Part shown: in pieces, positions 27,217 to 36,777 of the stretch
Numbering within the stretch: position 1 is the stretch's first letter
Layout of the letters: every line of letters begins with the position of its first letter
Assembly: GCF_001439735.1 (NCBI RefSeq)
Contig: NZ_JYLN01000004.1
Span: 1 to 64,000 of the forward strand
DNA length: 64,000 bases
Reading direction: 5' to 3'
DNA from: Pseudomonas paralactis
Lineage (GTDB): Bacteria > Pseudomonadota > Gammaproteobacteria > Pseudomonadales > Pseudomonadaceae
Translations under genes and position numbers: made by a program
The notes under the pieces: model-generated
Told to the model about the DNA's origin: nothing
Seen by the model: only the letters and a program-made list of their open reading frames with translations
The model's database searches: none

Positions 27217-29375
27217 CAGTAGTACTGCAGCGATTTGCCCCACTGGGTGTCGGCAAAACCGGTCTTGAGTTGGCGGAACCAGGCTTTGCGCACCGCTGGC
27301 GCAACGTCTTCACCACCGCAACTGTTATAGCCGGCTGGCGCGTAGCAGTTGATGGCGCGAAACAGCGCATACGCCTTGTCGGTTTTCGGCGCCTTGGCGT
27401 TGGCGATGACCTGCTTGTAGCCGTCCAGACGCGAGAAGGTTTCCCCCTTGAACTGCGAGGCGGTGCTGCCCAGGCTGCCGGCGGCGCGGGGTTGCTCCAA
27501 CGGCATACCGTCCAGGCCGTTGCGCAGGATGAACTCACCGAAGCAGTTCAAGGCGTGCGGGTTTTTTGCATCTTCCTGCAAGGTTGCGGCAGTTTGCGCG
27601 ATGCCTGGGCAGGCGTAGCCGGATTCGGCCTTGTCACCGTTCCACTGGAACAGTTTCAAGGTCTGGCCGCTGGTGTAGGTGTAGCCCAGGCTGGTGCCGA
27701 GTTTGTCTTCGGAGAACGAGGCTTGTTTGAGATCGTCGGCAAAGGTGGCGAACTGGCGGTGCAGCAGGTCTTTGTAGAGCAGCACAAATTGTGCGCTCTG
27801 GCGTTCGGTAGGGTCGCTGGCGTTGGCGACCTGCTGGCGCAGTAGCTCTGGGCCGGCGACATTGCGCAGCAGGATGTAGCGCACTTGCTTGGCGCTGATT
27901 GGCGAGTCGGTTGCGAACACTTTGGCCAGTTGGCCGCTGCGCTCGTAGTTCATCGCCAGGGCCAGTTCCAGTTGGTCGCGTTGCAGCGGTTGCTTGGCCA
28001 GCGGCAGCAGTTGCAGCCACAGGGTTTCGGCGCCCTTCCAGTCTTGCCTGGCCTCCAGTGCCAAGGCGCGCAGGGTCTGCTGGCTGAAGGCAAAGTAATC
28101 AAGATTCGACGGCACGTCCGCAGGCAGATGCTTGAGGGCGGCGTCGGGTTGATGCTCGACGTACAGGGCATACGCCGCTTGCAGGTAGTCGAACAACGCT
28201 GGCTCGTTGGCGAACGTGCTCTTTTGCTTGTCCAGGTCTTCGCGGCTCAACAGCGGCGGGGTGTGGGCGCGCATCGCCATCAGGTCGCTGACCACTTGCA
28301 GCATCGGACTCTTCTGCGCCTTGTTGCCGACCATCAGCAACTTGAGGTCGGCTTCCTCCACCAACTCGTCGACGCTGACATTGCGCTGGGCGTCGGTAGC
28401 CTCGGTGAATTGCCAGGTGAAGTCTTCGGCGAGCTTGGCATCGTCGTTCGCCAGCCAATGCACGCGGCGCAGCAGGCCACGGGCGGACGCAACGTAATCG
28501 CCTTGTGGATAGTGTTTCAGATAACTGAGAAAACCTTCTTCGGCATCGCTCAAGGCAGACTTATCTACATGCTCGCGTTGCGGCATACCGTACTCATCGA
28601 AGGCTTCGGCCTGGGCCCGGTTCAACGAGGTGCGTGCGGTCATGTACAGCGCGGTCTCTTTCAGCCAAGGTACCTCGCTGGTCGCGGCGGCGGCGAAACC
28701 GCGCTCGGCGTAAACGAAGCGCCCGCCGTAGAAATCGGCGGCGGCCTGCAGGTAGGTGCGAAACAGCTGGGCGTTGGCCGAGGGCGTCAATTGCGCGTCC
28801 GCCACCTGGCCTGTGAAGTCACAGGTGGTCAGCAACTGCAAGCGCGCTTTCACCAGCACGTCGCGTTCGGCGGGCGGCATATCGGCTTTGATCACCTGGC
28901 TGATAAACGCCGTGGCGCTGTCATCGTCATTGCTGCGGCAACGGCTGCCTTCGCCATTCAGGAAGGCCTGGCCTGCGGTCTTGTACTCCTCGCGCTTGAT
29001 ACCCAGGGGCTGGAGCAAAGTGTCGAGTTCGGCTGTGCGTGAATCGTCAGCCTTGTTATCCGGCTCCTCAGTCGTAGCCGGAACCGGCACCAAGCGATAC
29101 ACCGGAAACGGCACCGGGCCGAAACCTTGGGCCAAATCGTCTTCGCCCAAGGCATTGGGCGTCAGCGGCGTGGCTTTTTTGTCGGCCAGCAACAGGCGCA
29201 GGTTCACCCGGCTGTCGTTGCCAGGGCTGAGAAACGGTTGGTTGCTGCACGGCTCGTAGCCGTCACGCGATACCCGCCAGTCGGGGTAGCACGAGTCGTC
29301 AGAACTGGCCTGGGCCGGTAGGGAAAACCCGGCCAGCAGGGCCAGGGCCAGAGGTGACAGCAAACCGATGCGCAT
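27213..29375 (-). CDS. Exported TPR-like envelope protein, function unknown
   Basis: This 720-residue protein has a signal peptide (MRIGLLSPLALALLAGFSLPAQA) and a long helical, Ala/Leu-rich body that resembles outer-membrane assembly or TPR-repeat proteins. Several Cys residues (DDSCYPDW, EPCSNQPF, INCYAPAGYNSCGGE) suggest periplasmic disulfides. AAGGA precedes ATG 29375; an in-frame start at 29456 would hide the signal peptide. It forms a two-gene unit with the DUF3142 gene. No catalytic motif was recognised. Confidence 0.8.
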   Translation of the reverse strand: MRIGLLSPLALALLAGFSLPAQASSDDSCYPDWRVSRDGYEPCSNQPFLSPGNDSRVNLRLLLADKKATPLTPNALGEDDLAQGFGPVPFPVYRLVPVPATTEEPDNKADDSRTAELDTLLQPLGIKREEYKTAGQAFLNGEGSRCRSNDDDSATAFISQVIKADMPPAERDVLVKARLQLLTTCDFTGQVADAQLTPSANAQLFRTYLQAAADFYGGRFVYAERGFAAAATSEVPWLKETALYMTARTSLNRAQAEAFDEYGMPQREHVDKSALSDAEEGFLSYLKHYPQGDYVASARGLLRRVHWLANDDAKLAEDFTWQFTEATDAQRNVSVDELVEEADLKLLMVGNKAQKSPMLQVVSDLMAMRAHTPPLLSREDLDKQKSTFANEPALFDYLQAAYALYVEHQPDAALKHLPADVPSNLDYFAFSQQTLRALALEARQDWKGAETLWLQLLPLAKQPLQRDQLELALAMNYERSGQLAKVFATDSPISAKQVRYILLRNVAGPELLRQQVANASDPTERQSAQFVLLYKDLLHRQFATFADDLKQASFSEDKLGTSLGYTYTSGQTLKLFQWNGDKAESGYACPGIAQTAATLQEDAKNPHALNCFGEFILRNGLDGMPLEQPRAAGSLGSTASQFKGETFSRLDGYKQVIANAKAPKTDKAYALFRAINCYAPAGYNSCGGEDVAPAVRKAWFRQLKTGFADTQWGKSLQYYW

Positions 29376-29568
29376 AACGTTTCCTTGATCCTGAGTCCTT
29401 GGAGAAGGGCCAATAATAGCCTGATCCGACGCGTGCTTCGGTGAAGGCCTACACAAATTGCTGATTTGTCCGATTCCAGCGGCGAGGCCAGGGCTTTTGG
29501 CCTAGAGTGGCGGTGTTTGCGCATGCGCAGTGTTTGTCCTGTAAGAGGGCAGTAGTAGCGGAGTCGAT

Positions 29569-31149
29569 ATGCGTCGATCTGTAGTAGAACAACACGAAAA
29601 AATCGGGGCATTGCCTGCCTTTCATCGCTTGAGCTGGGAAGGTGCCGGCTGGCTCAGCCGCCTGTGGTGGGCGCCGATCCTGGCGCTGGCCATGGCCCTG
29701 CGGTTTTACCACCTCACCTCGGCGGCGATCTGGGGCGACGAAGGCTCAAGCCTGTTACTGAGCGAATACGCCCTGGCCGACCTGTGGTTTCACGCGGCTC
29801 ATGATGTGCACCCACCCCTGTATTTCTTGCTGCTGCGCGGTTGGATCGAGGTGTTCGGCGACAGCATCGGCTCGATTCGCAGCCTGAGTGCGATCCCCGG
29901 CGTGGCCGTCGTGGGCCTGGGCATCTGGCTGACACGGCAACTGTCCACCCGCCGCGCGGCCGTGCTGGCGGGCATCCTGCTGGCGCTGTTGCCGACGGCG
30001 GTGCGCTACAGCCAGGAAGTGCGCATGTATTCGCTGCTGGGCGTATGGCTGCTGGGCGCCACGCTGGCGCTGGTGTACTGGGTTAGGCAGCCCGAGCGCG
30101 CACGTTATTTGGCTGTGTATGTGCTGTTAATGAGCGCCGGGTTCTATACCCACTACTTCACCGCGCTGTGCGTGCTGGTGCATTGGGCGTACCTGGGGTT
30201 GCAGGCGCCAGCTCAACGCCTGATCACGCGACCTGCGTGGTGGGTCGCCAACGTAGCGATAGTGTTGTTGTATCTGCCCTGGCTGCCCAACCTGCTGGAT
30301 TTGGTGCAGCACGTCGAACAGCTCAAAGTCGGCGGCGACATTGGTTGGGAAGAGCCAGTCAATCTACTGTCGCTGCCATCGATGGTCTGGCAGTTCCTGT
30401 TGCAGGATGACGGTCTCGGCCTGTGGCCGCCGCTGTTCTGGCTGTTACCCCTGCTGCTGGCCGGGGTGGTTGTATCGACGGCCTGGCGCAACCCCGCGGC
30501 GCGCCTGCCGGCACTGTTTTGCCTGCTGCCGCTGCTGCTGGTCTATGGCGTGTCCTTTATCTCGCCGGTGTTTATCGAGCGCTACCTCACGGTGTATGCG
30601 TTGGGCCTGCCGATAGTCCTGGCGCTTGCCATCGACCGTTTGCCGTCCCGTTTGTCCTGGCTGGGCGTGGCACTGTTCGCGCTGTTTGTTGGCGTAGAAC
30701 TGCTGGGGTTAAAAAACAACTTCGAGGTGGATGAACACGACCAGTTCAACGTGCCGGTGGAGTTCGTCAATCGCAACTACCAGGAAGGCGACCGCATCGT
30801 CCTCAGCGACATGATGTGGTACCTCAGCTACGTGTATTACGACCAGACCGACGCGCAACTGCAGCTCTTCACACCGCCCAAACCCGACGGTACCTCGACG
30901 CGACCGAACGCCTATGGTTTCGGCACACTGGTGGACCAGGACGGTGGCCGCATCTATCTGGACCGCCTCTCAGCACTGCCTGCTCAAACGCGACGGGTAT
31001 GGTTGATCAGCAGCAACGAAGCCCCGGATGAATTCGCGCCGCTGCCCAACAGTTGGCACGAACTCAGTCGCCAGGACGGCGGTGGCGCCAGGGCGCGGTT
31101 GTTCGTGCTATGCAACGCACCGGCGCCGCAACTTGAAGGCTGCCGCTAG
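29569..31149 (+). CDS. GT39/ArnT-like membrane glycosyltransferase
   Basis: This is a predicted polyprenyl-phosphate-sugar-dependent glycosyltransferase of the PMT/ArnT superfamily. The 526-residue product has a first loop with the conserved acidic pair (IWGDEGSS, about residue 55) and a second DVHPPLYFLLL motif (about 80-90), then 10 or more membrane segments and a periplasmic C-terminal domain (about 390-526). It is divergent from the envelope pair on the minus strand, with 193 bp between them. The acceptor could be lipid A, polysaccharide or protein and cannot be told here. Confidence 0.85.
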   Translation: MRRSVVEQHEKIGALPAFHRLSWEGAGWLSRLWWAPILALAMALRFYHLTSAAIWGDEGSSLLLSEYALADLWFHAAHDVHPPLYFLLLRGWIEVFGDSIGSIRSLSAIPGVAVVGLGIWLTRQLSTRRAAVLAGILLALLPTAVRYSQEVRMYSLLGVWLLGATLALVYWVRQPERARYLAVYVLLMSAGFYTHYFTALCVLVHWAYLGLQAPAQRLITRPAWWVANVAIVLLYLPWLPNLLDLVQHVEQLKVGGDIGWEEPVNLLSLPSMVWQFLLQDDGLGLWPPLFWLLPLLLAGVVVSTAWRNPAARLPALFCLLPLLLVYGVSFISPVFIERYLTVYALGLPIVLALAIDRLPSRLSWLGVALFALFVGVELLGLKNNFEVDEHDQFNVPVEFVNRNYQEGDRIVLSDMMWYLSYVYYDQTDAQLQLFTPPKPDGTSTRPNAYGFGTLVDQDGGRIYLDRLSALPAQTRRVWLISSNEAPDEFAPLPNSWHELSRQDGGGARARLFVLCNAPAPQLEGCR

Positions 31150-31181
31150 ACTCACTTCAACCTACTTATGAGGAGCTCTCC

Positions 31182-31427
31182 ATGGAATCGCCACTGCACA
31201 GCCTACCGGCTTTGTTCAAACAGCTTGGCTTGCCGCACGACCCGGTCAGTATCGAGCAATTTGTCGCCTCTCATTCGCCGCTCAAGCCGGAGTTGAAACT
31301 GGCGGATGCGTTTTTTTGGAGCGACGCCCAGAAGGCATTTTTGCGTGAAGAGATTCTGGACGATGCGGATTGGGCGGTGGTGGTGGATGAGTTGAACTTG
31401 ATGTTGCGGGGTGGGCGAGAGGTGTAA
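31182..31427 (+). CDS. DUF2789-family small protein
   Basis: This 81-residue cytosolic protein matches the DUF2789 pattern by eye (LPALFKQLGLP, then IEQFVASHSPL, then ADAFFWSDAQKAFLREEI, then DDADWAVVVDELN). Its function is unknown. A strong AGGAG site precedes the ATG. Confidence 0.85.
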   Translation: MESPLHSLPALFKQLGLPHDPVSIEQFVASHSPLKPELKLADAFFWSDAQKAFLREEILDDADWAVVVDELNLMLRGGREV

Positions 31428-31527
31428 AAAAATATCCAAATAAGGGCGAGTATGTAAAAAAAAATGGTGAGCGGTAAAAAAAACTGGGCTTTAATCGCCT
31501 AAGTGAATTTTTTCTGGAAAGCTCGCC

Positions 31528-31602
31528 ATGCCAACAGTCGGATACGCTCATCTGTGTGAGGCGCTGGATCTAAAGGTTATCGCACCCTCCCTCCCGAAAT
31601 GA
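31528..31602 (+). pseudogene. 24-codon N-terminal remnant of Fic gene
   Basis: The short frame encodes MPTVGYAHLCEALDLKVIAP then SLPK and a stop. It resembles the N-terminus of full-length Pseudomonas Fic proteins of about 500 residues. Its stop codon overlaps the ATG of the Fic body (ATGA at 31599-31602). GGAAAG lies upstream, so it may serve as a coupled leader peptide. Confidence 0.6.
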
Positions 31603-32519
31603 TGGACCGCGCCATCCAGTGGGCATACCTGCACGAAACCCGCGATTCATTTGCCATCGAAAAAGAACAACCCAGCGAAGAAAAATCCCGTCGCTTCGTT
31701 CAACTCCTGCGCCAGGCCCACGAAGGCCGGTTGCTCACCGAGGACTACTTGGTCGAGCTGCAAAACAGCACCATCTCCAATCCGTTTGACAAAGCCGTCG
31801 CGTTTCGCCACGAACAGAACCATCTGCACAACGGGCTACGCGGCGCAGCCGGTGTGAGCTACGTGCCGCCAGCCCCCGCGCTTTGCCAGGAACTGATGGA
31901 AGAGCTTATGGCCTTCGCCAACCAGCCCGTGCGAGACGTCGATCCTTTGGTTGCGGCCGCGGTCACCGCTTTTGGTTTCGTCTTCCTGCACCCGTTCATG
32001 GACGGTAATGGGCGCCTGTCTCGCTTCCTGATTCACCAGACGCTTTGCCACTACGGCGCACTGGAAAATGGTTTGCTGCTACCGGTCTCTGTCGCCATGA
32101 AGCACGAGGAACAAGCCTATCTGGAGGCACTCAAGACCTTCTCCCAGCCGACTCGGGAATTCTGGAACGTCACCTGGCTGGACGCCGACCACATGGCGTT
32201 CGACTTCATCGGCCACCCTTCGATCTATCGCTACTGGGATGCGACCCGCTGCGTCGAATTCACCCTGCAAATGGCCCGCCGAGCCCTGGAAGTGGAACTG
32301 CGCGAAGAAACCGAATTCCTCGACCGCTACGACCGTGTGATCAAAGCGGTGAACCAACGCTACGACGTGCGCGGCAGTGATCTGTCGAAGCTGGTGATGA
32401 TGTGCCTGGATAACGGTGGGAACCTTTCCAAGCATCGGCGTAAGCAGTTTCAATACAGCGTGGCGGAGGAGGTGTTTGGGTTTATTGAGGAGGAGAGCTT
32501 GAGGTTGATGGGCGAGTAA
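31599..32519 (+). CDS. Fic-family AMP transferase, N-terminally deleted
   Basis: Fic enzymes move AMP from ATP onto target proteins. The complete catalytic motif HPFMDGNGRLSR begins at H131, and the inhibitory-helix-like motif SFAIEKE lies at about residues 13-19, so the core is intact. The 306-residue length is well short of the roughly 500 residues of related Pseudomonas Fic proteins. The region between the remnant N-terminus (31528-31602) and this body is missing, and the two parts are in different frames. No good ribosome site precedes ATG 31599 or 31602, so translation may depend on the overlapping leader. It may be a shortened working gene or a pseudogene. Confidence 0.75.
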   Translation: MMDRAIQWAYLHETRDSFAIEKEQPSEEKSRRFVQLLRQAHEGRLLTEDYLVELQNSTISNPFDKAVAFRHEQNHLHNGLRGAAGVSYVPPAPALCQELMEELMAFANQPVRDVDPLVAAAVTAFGFVFLHPFMDGNGRLSRFLIHQTLCHYGALENGLLLPVSVAMKHEEQAYLEALKTFSQPTREFWNVTWLDADHMAFDFIGHPSIYRYWDATRCVEFTLQMARRALEVELREETEFLDRYDRVIKAVNQRYDVRGSDLSKLVMMCLDNGGNLSKHRRKQFQYSVAEEVFGFIEEESLRLMGE

Positions 32520-32617
32520 GAGGTCATCCAGTCACGCCAGATGAGGCGTATGAAAAAAAGGAATTCCGTATCTGAGTGATGTGATAAGCGCCTCAGATGT
32601 TTTGCGAGAGCACAGTG

Positions 32618-32893
32618 ATGTGCAAATTGTCATGTTTATGGGGGCGTTGGTTGGTTTTACAGGCCTCAATTTTTGCATCCTGCGCCATGTTTTTTCTTCA
32701 GAAAAAATCAGTCGTGTGGCTTGTATTTTTTCAAACCCCCTTACGACTTGTGCTCGTTATCCCCTCCGTTTCGCTCCTGTTGATTGGCGCTCGAGTTTTG
32801 CCGCAGTACAACGTCCTGGCAATGGCTGGATTGATCGGTGCGTCGGAGATTTTAAAAGTCTGGAGCGTTTGGCGATGGAGCAAAAAATGCTGA
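32618..32893 (+). CDS. Possible small membrane protein (doubtful)
   Basis: The 91-codon frame encodes two or three hydrophobic segments (WLVLQASIFASCAMFFL, LVLVIPSVSLLLIG, VLAMAGLIGASEILKVW) and a basic end. GAGAG lies 9 bases upstream of ATG 32618; ATG 32597 is also in frame. Another frame (32581-32904) also begins with a hydrophobic stretch, so the locus may be a frame-disrupted membrane gene. No family was recognised. Confidence 0.35.
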   Translation: MCKLSCLWGRWLVLQASIFASCAMFFLQKKSVVWLVFFQTPLRLVLVIPSVSLLLIGARVLPQYNVLAMAGLIGASEILKVWSVWRWSKKC

Positions 32894-32902
32894 CGCTGGC
32901 CT

Positions 32903-32994
32903 AATGTGGGAGCGGGCTTGCCCGCGAAGGCGGCGTGTCAGTCACTGAATATTCAACTGAACCACCGCTTTCGCAGGCAAGCCAGCTCCCACAT
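32903..32994. repeat. REPIN (GGGAGCGGGCTTGCCCGCG type)
   Basis: Arms ATGTGGGAGCGGGCTTGCCC and GGCAAGCCAGCTCCCACAT are separated by about 50 bases, between the doubtful ORF and the MarR gene. Confidence 0.85.
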
Positions 32995-33130
32995 TTTGTT
33001 TGTCGTATGGCGAATATCAGCGATTTGCTGATGCCTACCCTAAACCCCGCTTTACTCAAGCCACATCCCACCACTCATCTGCGAAATTGTTTCAAAACTT
33101 GACGGCGAACCCTTCCTCCACCATATTGAT

Positions 33131-33146
33131 AGTTAGCAAACTAACT
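33131..33146. promoter_or_regulatory. Putative MarR operator
   Basis: The inverted repeat AGTTAG-CAAA-CTAACT sits 17 bp before the MarR-type start. Its size and position fit an autoregulatory MarR site that would also control the downstream efflux operon. Confidence 0.6.
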
Positions 33147-33162
33147 GTATGCGAACTATCCA

Positions 33163-33609
33163 GTGCATCAATCCCTCGAACAACTCCAGATGAGCCTCAG
33201 CAGCAGCATGGTGGTGGGCGCCCGTAATTGGCGCAAAATCTGCCAGACCACGCTGGTGAGCTATGGCATCTCCGAAGCCTGCGCCGTGCCGTTGTTGATG
33301 ATCGGTCGCTTGGGCGACGGTGTGCACCAGGTCAAAGTAGCCCAGGCCTCCGGTATGGAAAGCCCATCACTGGTGCGCCTGCTCGACCGGCTGTGCGGTG
33401 ACGGTTACGTCTGCCGCACCGAAGACATCCACGACCGCCGCGCCAAGGCCCTGAGCCTTACCGAGCGTGGCCGTGAGCTGGTGCAGGCGGTGGAGGCGCA
33501 ACTGGTGCGTCTGCGCAAGGATGTGTTGGCCGATATCGCCCCCGACGATCTGCAAGCGGCACTGCGTGTATTGCGCGCCTTCGAAGCGGCCGAGGCTGTG
33601 TCGCCTTGA
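33163..33609 (+). CDS. MarR-family regulator of FUSC efflux operon
   Basis: This is a 148-residue winged-helix regulator. The DNA-binding part is visible at about residues 60-110 (VAQASGMESPSLVRLLDRLCGDGYVCR, with the beta-wing DRRAKALSLTERGRELV). GTG 33163 is the longest plausible start; ATG 33190 is an alternative, and neither has a strong ribosome site. It is the first gene of a five-gene operon and overlaps the FUSC gene by 4 bp, so it probably represses the pump until an aromatic acid or similar ligand binds. Confidence 0.87.
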   Translation: MHQSLEQLQMSLSSSMVVGARNWRKICQTTLVSYGISEACAVPLLMIGRLGDGVHQVKVAQASGMESPSLVRLLDRLCGDGYVCRTEDIHDRRAKALSLTERGRELVQAVEAQLVRLRKDVLADIAPDDLQAALRVLRAFEAAEAVSP

Positions 33610-35684
33610 ACGGATTTTTTACCGGCTTCCCGCCTGCCCGCGACTGGTTCTACGGGGTGCGTACTTTCGCCGCGTCGATGATCGCGCTGTATATCGCCAT
33701 GCTCATGCAAATGCCGCGTCCGTACTGGGCGATGGCCACGGTGTATATCGTCTCCAGCCCGTTTGTCGGCCCTACCAGTTCCAAAGCCCTGTACCGCGCC
33801 ATCGGCACCTTGATGGGCGCGGCGGCGGCGGTGCTGTTTGTGCCGATGTTCGTGCAGTCACCCTACATTCTGGTGGTGGTGATTGCGTTGTGGACCGGCA
33901 CTTTGCTGTTCTTATCCATGCACCTGCGCACCGCGAATAACTATGCCCTGATGCTGGCCGGCTACACCTTGCCGCTGATTGCCTTGCCGGTGGTGGATAA
34001 CCCCTTGGCGGTCTGGGATGTGGCGGAGGCGCGTACCGAAGAAATCTTCCTCGGCATCGCGGTCGCAGCGGTGGTGGGCGCGATGTTCTGGCCTCGGCGC
34101 CTGATGCCGGTGTTCGATGGCTCGGTGGCCAAGTGGTTCAGCGACGCCCAGGTCTATAGCCAGCGCTTCCTCACCCGTCAGGTAGACCCAGAAGAAGTCA
34201 GTAACCTGCGCGGCGGCATGGTCGCCACCTTCAACACCCTTGAGTTGATGATCGGCCAGTTGCCTCACGAAGGCGCGCGGCCACAAACGGTGCGCAACAC
34301 CAAGGAACTGCGCGGGCGCATGATCCATCTGCTGCCGGTAATCGATGCACTGGATGATGCGGTGTACGCCATCGAGCATCGCGCACCGGAGTTTCTCGAC
34401 CGGCTCAAACCGTTGCTGGAAGAGGCCAACGCCTGGCTGCAAAGCACCACCGAACAAGCACCCCTGGAACGCTGGCGCGTGCTGCGTGACCAGATCGATG
34501 CCGCCCAACCCCAGGGCGAAGCGCTGGATGACCGCCACACGTTGCTGTTCTCCAACGCCCTGTACCGCCTGGGCGAATGGGTCGACCTGTGGCAAGACTG
34601 CCGCAGCCTGCAAGCCGCCATCCAGTGTGAAAGCCAGGACACCTGGCGCGCCGTCTACCGCCACTGGCGCCTGGGCCGGCTCACGCCGTTTCTCGACCGT
34701 GGCCTGATGTTCTACTCGGCGTTCTCCACCGTGACCGCGATCATCGTAGCCTCGGTGCTGTGGATTCTGCTGGGCTGGACCGACGGTGGCAGCGCCGTGA
34801 TCCTTGCCGCCGTCGCCTGCAGCTTTTTCGCCTCGATGGACGATCCGGCACCACAGATCTACCGGTTCTTTTTCTGGACCGCCATGTCGGTGCTGTTCGC
34901 CAGCCTGTACCTGTTTCTGGTGCTGCCCAACCTGCATGACTTCCCCATGCTGGTGCTGGCCTTCGCCGTGCCGTTTATCTGCATCGGCACCCTTACGGTT
35001 CAGCCACGCTTCTACCTGGGCATGTTGCTGACGCTGGTGAACACATCATCCTTCATCAGCATCCAGGGCGCCTATGACGCGGACTTTCTCAACTTCGCCA
35101 ACGTCAACCTGGCCGGGCCCGTGGGCCTGCTGTTTGCGTTTGTGTGGACGTTGATCGCGCGACCCTTCGGCGCTGAATTGGCGGCCAAGCGCCTCACCCG
35201 TTTCAGCTGGCGCGACATCGTCAGCCTCACCGAGCCCGCGACCCTGGCCGAACACCGGCACATGGCCGCGCAAATGCTCGACCGTCTGATGCAGCACTTG
35301 CCGCGCCTGGCCCTCACCGGCCAGGACACCGGCATCGCCCTGCGCGACCTGCGCGTGGCGCTGAACCTGCTCGACCTGCTGGCCTACTCGCCACGCATCC
35401 TCGGCGTACCCCGGGTGTTGCTCAACCAGGTGGTGGAAGGCGTGGGCGGTTACTTCAAGGCGTGCTTGAAAGCGGGTGAACGCTTGCCCGCGCCCAGCGG
35501 TCTGCTGATGACCCTGGACCGCACCCGTCGTGCCCTTAACGGCCAGGGCCTGCAAGACGAAGAGGACACACGCCTGCACCTGCTGCACGCCTTGGCCGGC
35601 CTGCGCCTGGCGCTGTTGCCCGGCGTGGAGTTCATTGGCGGTACAGAGATGCAAGCGCCGTTACCTGATGGAGCGCCTTTATGA
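33606..35684 (+). CDS. FUSC/AaeB-family inner membrane efflux protein
   Basis: This is the inner-membrane pump subunit of an aromatic-acid or fusaric-acid type exporter. The 692-residue product shows the family's duplicated architecture: about six membrane segments (residues about 15-170), a cytoplasmic helical region (170-360) and a second membrane block (about 365-520), followed by a soluble tail. The TTG start overlaps the MarR stop (TTGA). It is followed with a 4-bp overlap by DUF1656, the usual AaeX partner. Confidence 0.9.
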   Translation: MNGFFTGFPPARDWFYGVRTFAASMIALYIAMLMQMPRPYWAMATVYIVSSPFVGPTSSKALYRAIGTLMGAAAAVLFVPMFVQSPYILVVVIALWTGTLLFLSMHLRTANNYALMLAGYTLPLIALPVVDNPLAVWDVAEARTEEIFLGIAVAAVVGAMFWPRRLMPVFDGSVAKWFSDAQVYSQRFLTRQVDPEEVSNLRGGMVATFNTLELMIGQLPHEGARPQTVRNTKELRGRMIHLLPVIDALDDAVYAIEHRAPEFLDRLKPLLEEANAWLQSTTEQAPLERWRVLRDQIDAAQPQGEALDDRHTLLFSNALYRLGEWVDLWQDCRSLQAAIQCESQDTWRAVYRHWRLGRLTPFLDRGLMFYSAFSTVTAIIVASVLWILLGWTDGGSAVILAAVACSFFASMDDPAPQIYRFFFWTAMSVLFASLYLFLVLPNLHDFPMLVLAFAVPFICIGTLTVQPRFYLGMLLTLVNTSSFISIQGAYDADFLNFANVNLAGPVGLLFAFVWTLIARPFGAELAAKRLTRFSWRDIVSLTEPATLAEHRHMAAQMLDRLMQHLPRLALTGQDTGIALRDLRVALNLLDLLAYSPRILGVPRVLLNQVVEGVGGYFKACLKAGERLPAPSGLLMTLDRTRRALNGQGLQDEEDTRLHLLHALAGLRLALLPGVEFIGGTEMQAPLPDGAPL

Positions 35685-35890
35685 TCGGTGACCTGGATAT
35701 CAGCGGGGTGTTCCTGCCCACGCTGCTGGTGCTGATGGGCATTACTTATGTGTTGTTTCTGGTGGTGCACGGGCTGTTGACGCGCATGCACTTCTATCGC
35801 CTGGTCTGGCACCGGGCATTGTTCAATGTGGGGCTCTACGCGCTGTTGCTGGGCGCGGTGGACTCACTCAGTCGATATCTGATGACATGA
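35681..35890 (+). CDS. DUF1656 (AaeX-like) small membrane protein
   Basis: This 69-residue protein has two membrane segments (LPTLLVLMGITYVLFLVVH and LFNVGLYALLLGAVDS) and the DUF1656 pattern, including YRLVWHRALFNVGLY. The family is found between the FUSC pump and HlyD adaptor of AaeAB-like systems; its exact role is unknown. Both ends overlap neighbours by 4 bp. Confidence 0.88.
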   Translation: MIGDLDISGVFLPTLLVLMGITYVLFLVVHGLLTRMHFYRLVWHRALFNVGLYALLLGAVDSLSRYLMT

Positions 35891-36777
35891 AAAAACCTTT
35901 TTTGACTATCGGCCGTGTCGTCCTGACGTTGTTGGTCGTGAGTTTCGCGGTCGTCGTTGTGTGGCGCATGGTCATGTACTACATGTTTGCGCCCTGGACC
36001 CGTGACGGCCACATCCGTGCCGACATCGTGCAGATTGCTCCGGACGTGTCCGGGCTGATCCAGCGCGTGGACGTGCGCGACAACCAGTTGGTGACCAAGG
36101 GCCAGGTGCTCTTCGCCGTCGACCAGGACCGCTTCAAGCTGGCCCTGCGCCAAGCCCAGGCCGCCGTGGCCGACCGCCAGGAAACCCTGGCCCAGGCCCA
36201 GCGCGAGTACAAGCGTAACCGTGGCCTTGGCAACCTGGTGCCCAGCGAGCAACTGGAAGAGAGCCAGTCCCGCGTCGCCCGCGCCCAATCGGCCCTGGCC
36301 GAAGCGCAAGTGACGGTGGACTCCGCCCAACTCAACCTCGACCGCTCGGTGATCCGCAGCCCTGTGGACGGCTACGTCAACGACCGCGCACCGCGTACCC
36401 AGGAATTCGTCACCGCCGGGCGCCCGGTGCTATCGGTGGTGGACAGCAATTCCTTCCACATCGACGGCTATTTCGAAGAGACCAAGCTCGACGGCATCCA
36501 CGTCGGCATGGGCGTGGACATCCGTGTGATCGGCGACAACGCGCGCCTGCATGGCCACGTGCAGAGCATCGTCGCCGGTATCGAAGACCGCGACCGCAGC
36601 AGCGGCTCCAACCTGTTGCCCAACGTCAACCCGGCGTTCAGCTGGGTGCGCCTGGCCCAGCGGATTCCGGTACGTATCGCCTTTGACGACGTGCCGGCGG
36701 ACTTTCGCATGATCGCCGGGCGCACTGCGACGGTCTCGATTATCGACGACAAGGTTAAAGACGGGGACAAACCATGA
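35887..36777 (+). CDS. HlyD/AaeA-family membrane fusion protein
   Basis: This is the periplasmic adaptor of the FUSC pump. The 296-residue product has a membrane anchor (about 8-32), a lipoyl-like half motif (VSGLIQRVDVRDNQLVTKGQ), a short alpha-hairpin (about 80-145) and beta-barrel segments (SVIRSPVDGYVNDRAP). It overlaps both neighbours by 4 bp. Confidence 0.9.
   Translation: MKKPFLTIGRVVLTLLVVSFAVVVVWRMVMYYMFAPWTRDGHIRADIVQIAPDVSGLIQRVDVRDNQLVTKGQVLFAVDQDRFKLALRQAQAAVADRQETLAQAQREYKRNRGLGNLVPSEQLEESQSRVARAQSALAEAQVTVDSAQLNLDRSVIRSPVDGYVNDRAPRTQEFVTAGRPVLSVVDSNSFHIDGYFEETKLDGIHVGMGVDIRVIGDNARLHGHVQSIVAGIEDRDRSSGSNLLPNVNPAFSWVRLAQRIPVRIAFDDVPADFRMIAGRTATVSIIDDKVKDGDKP

Noticed and set aside
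31599..32519. Calling the Fic gene an ordinary short Fic protein with nothing unusual
   Set aside because: The 24-codon N-terminal remnant directly upstream in another frame shows that a longer ancestor was deleted.
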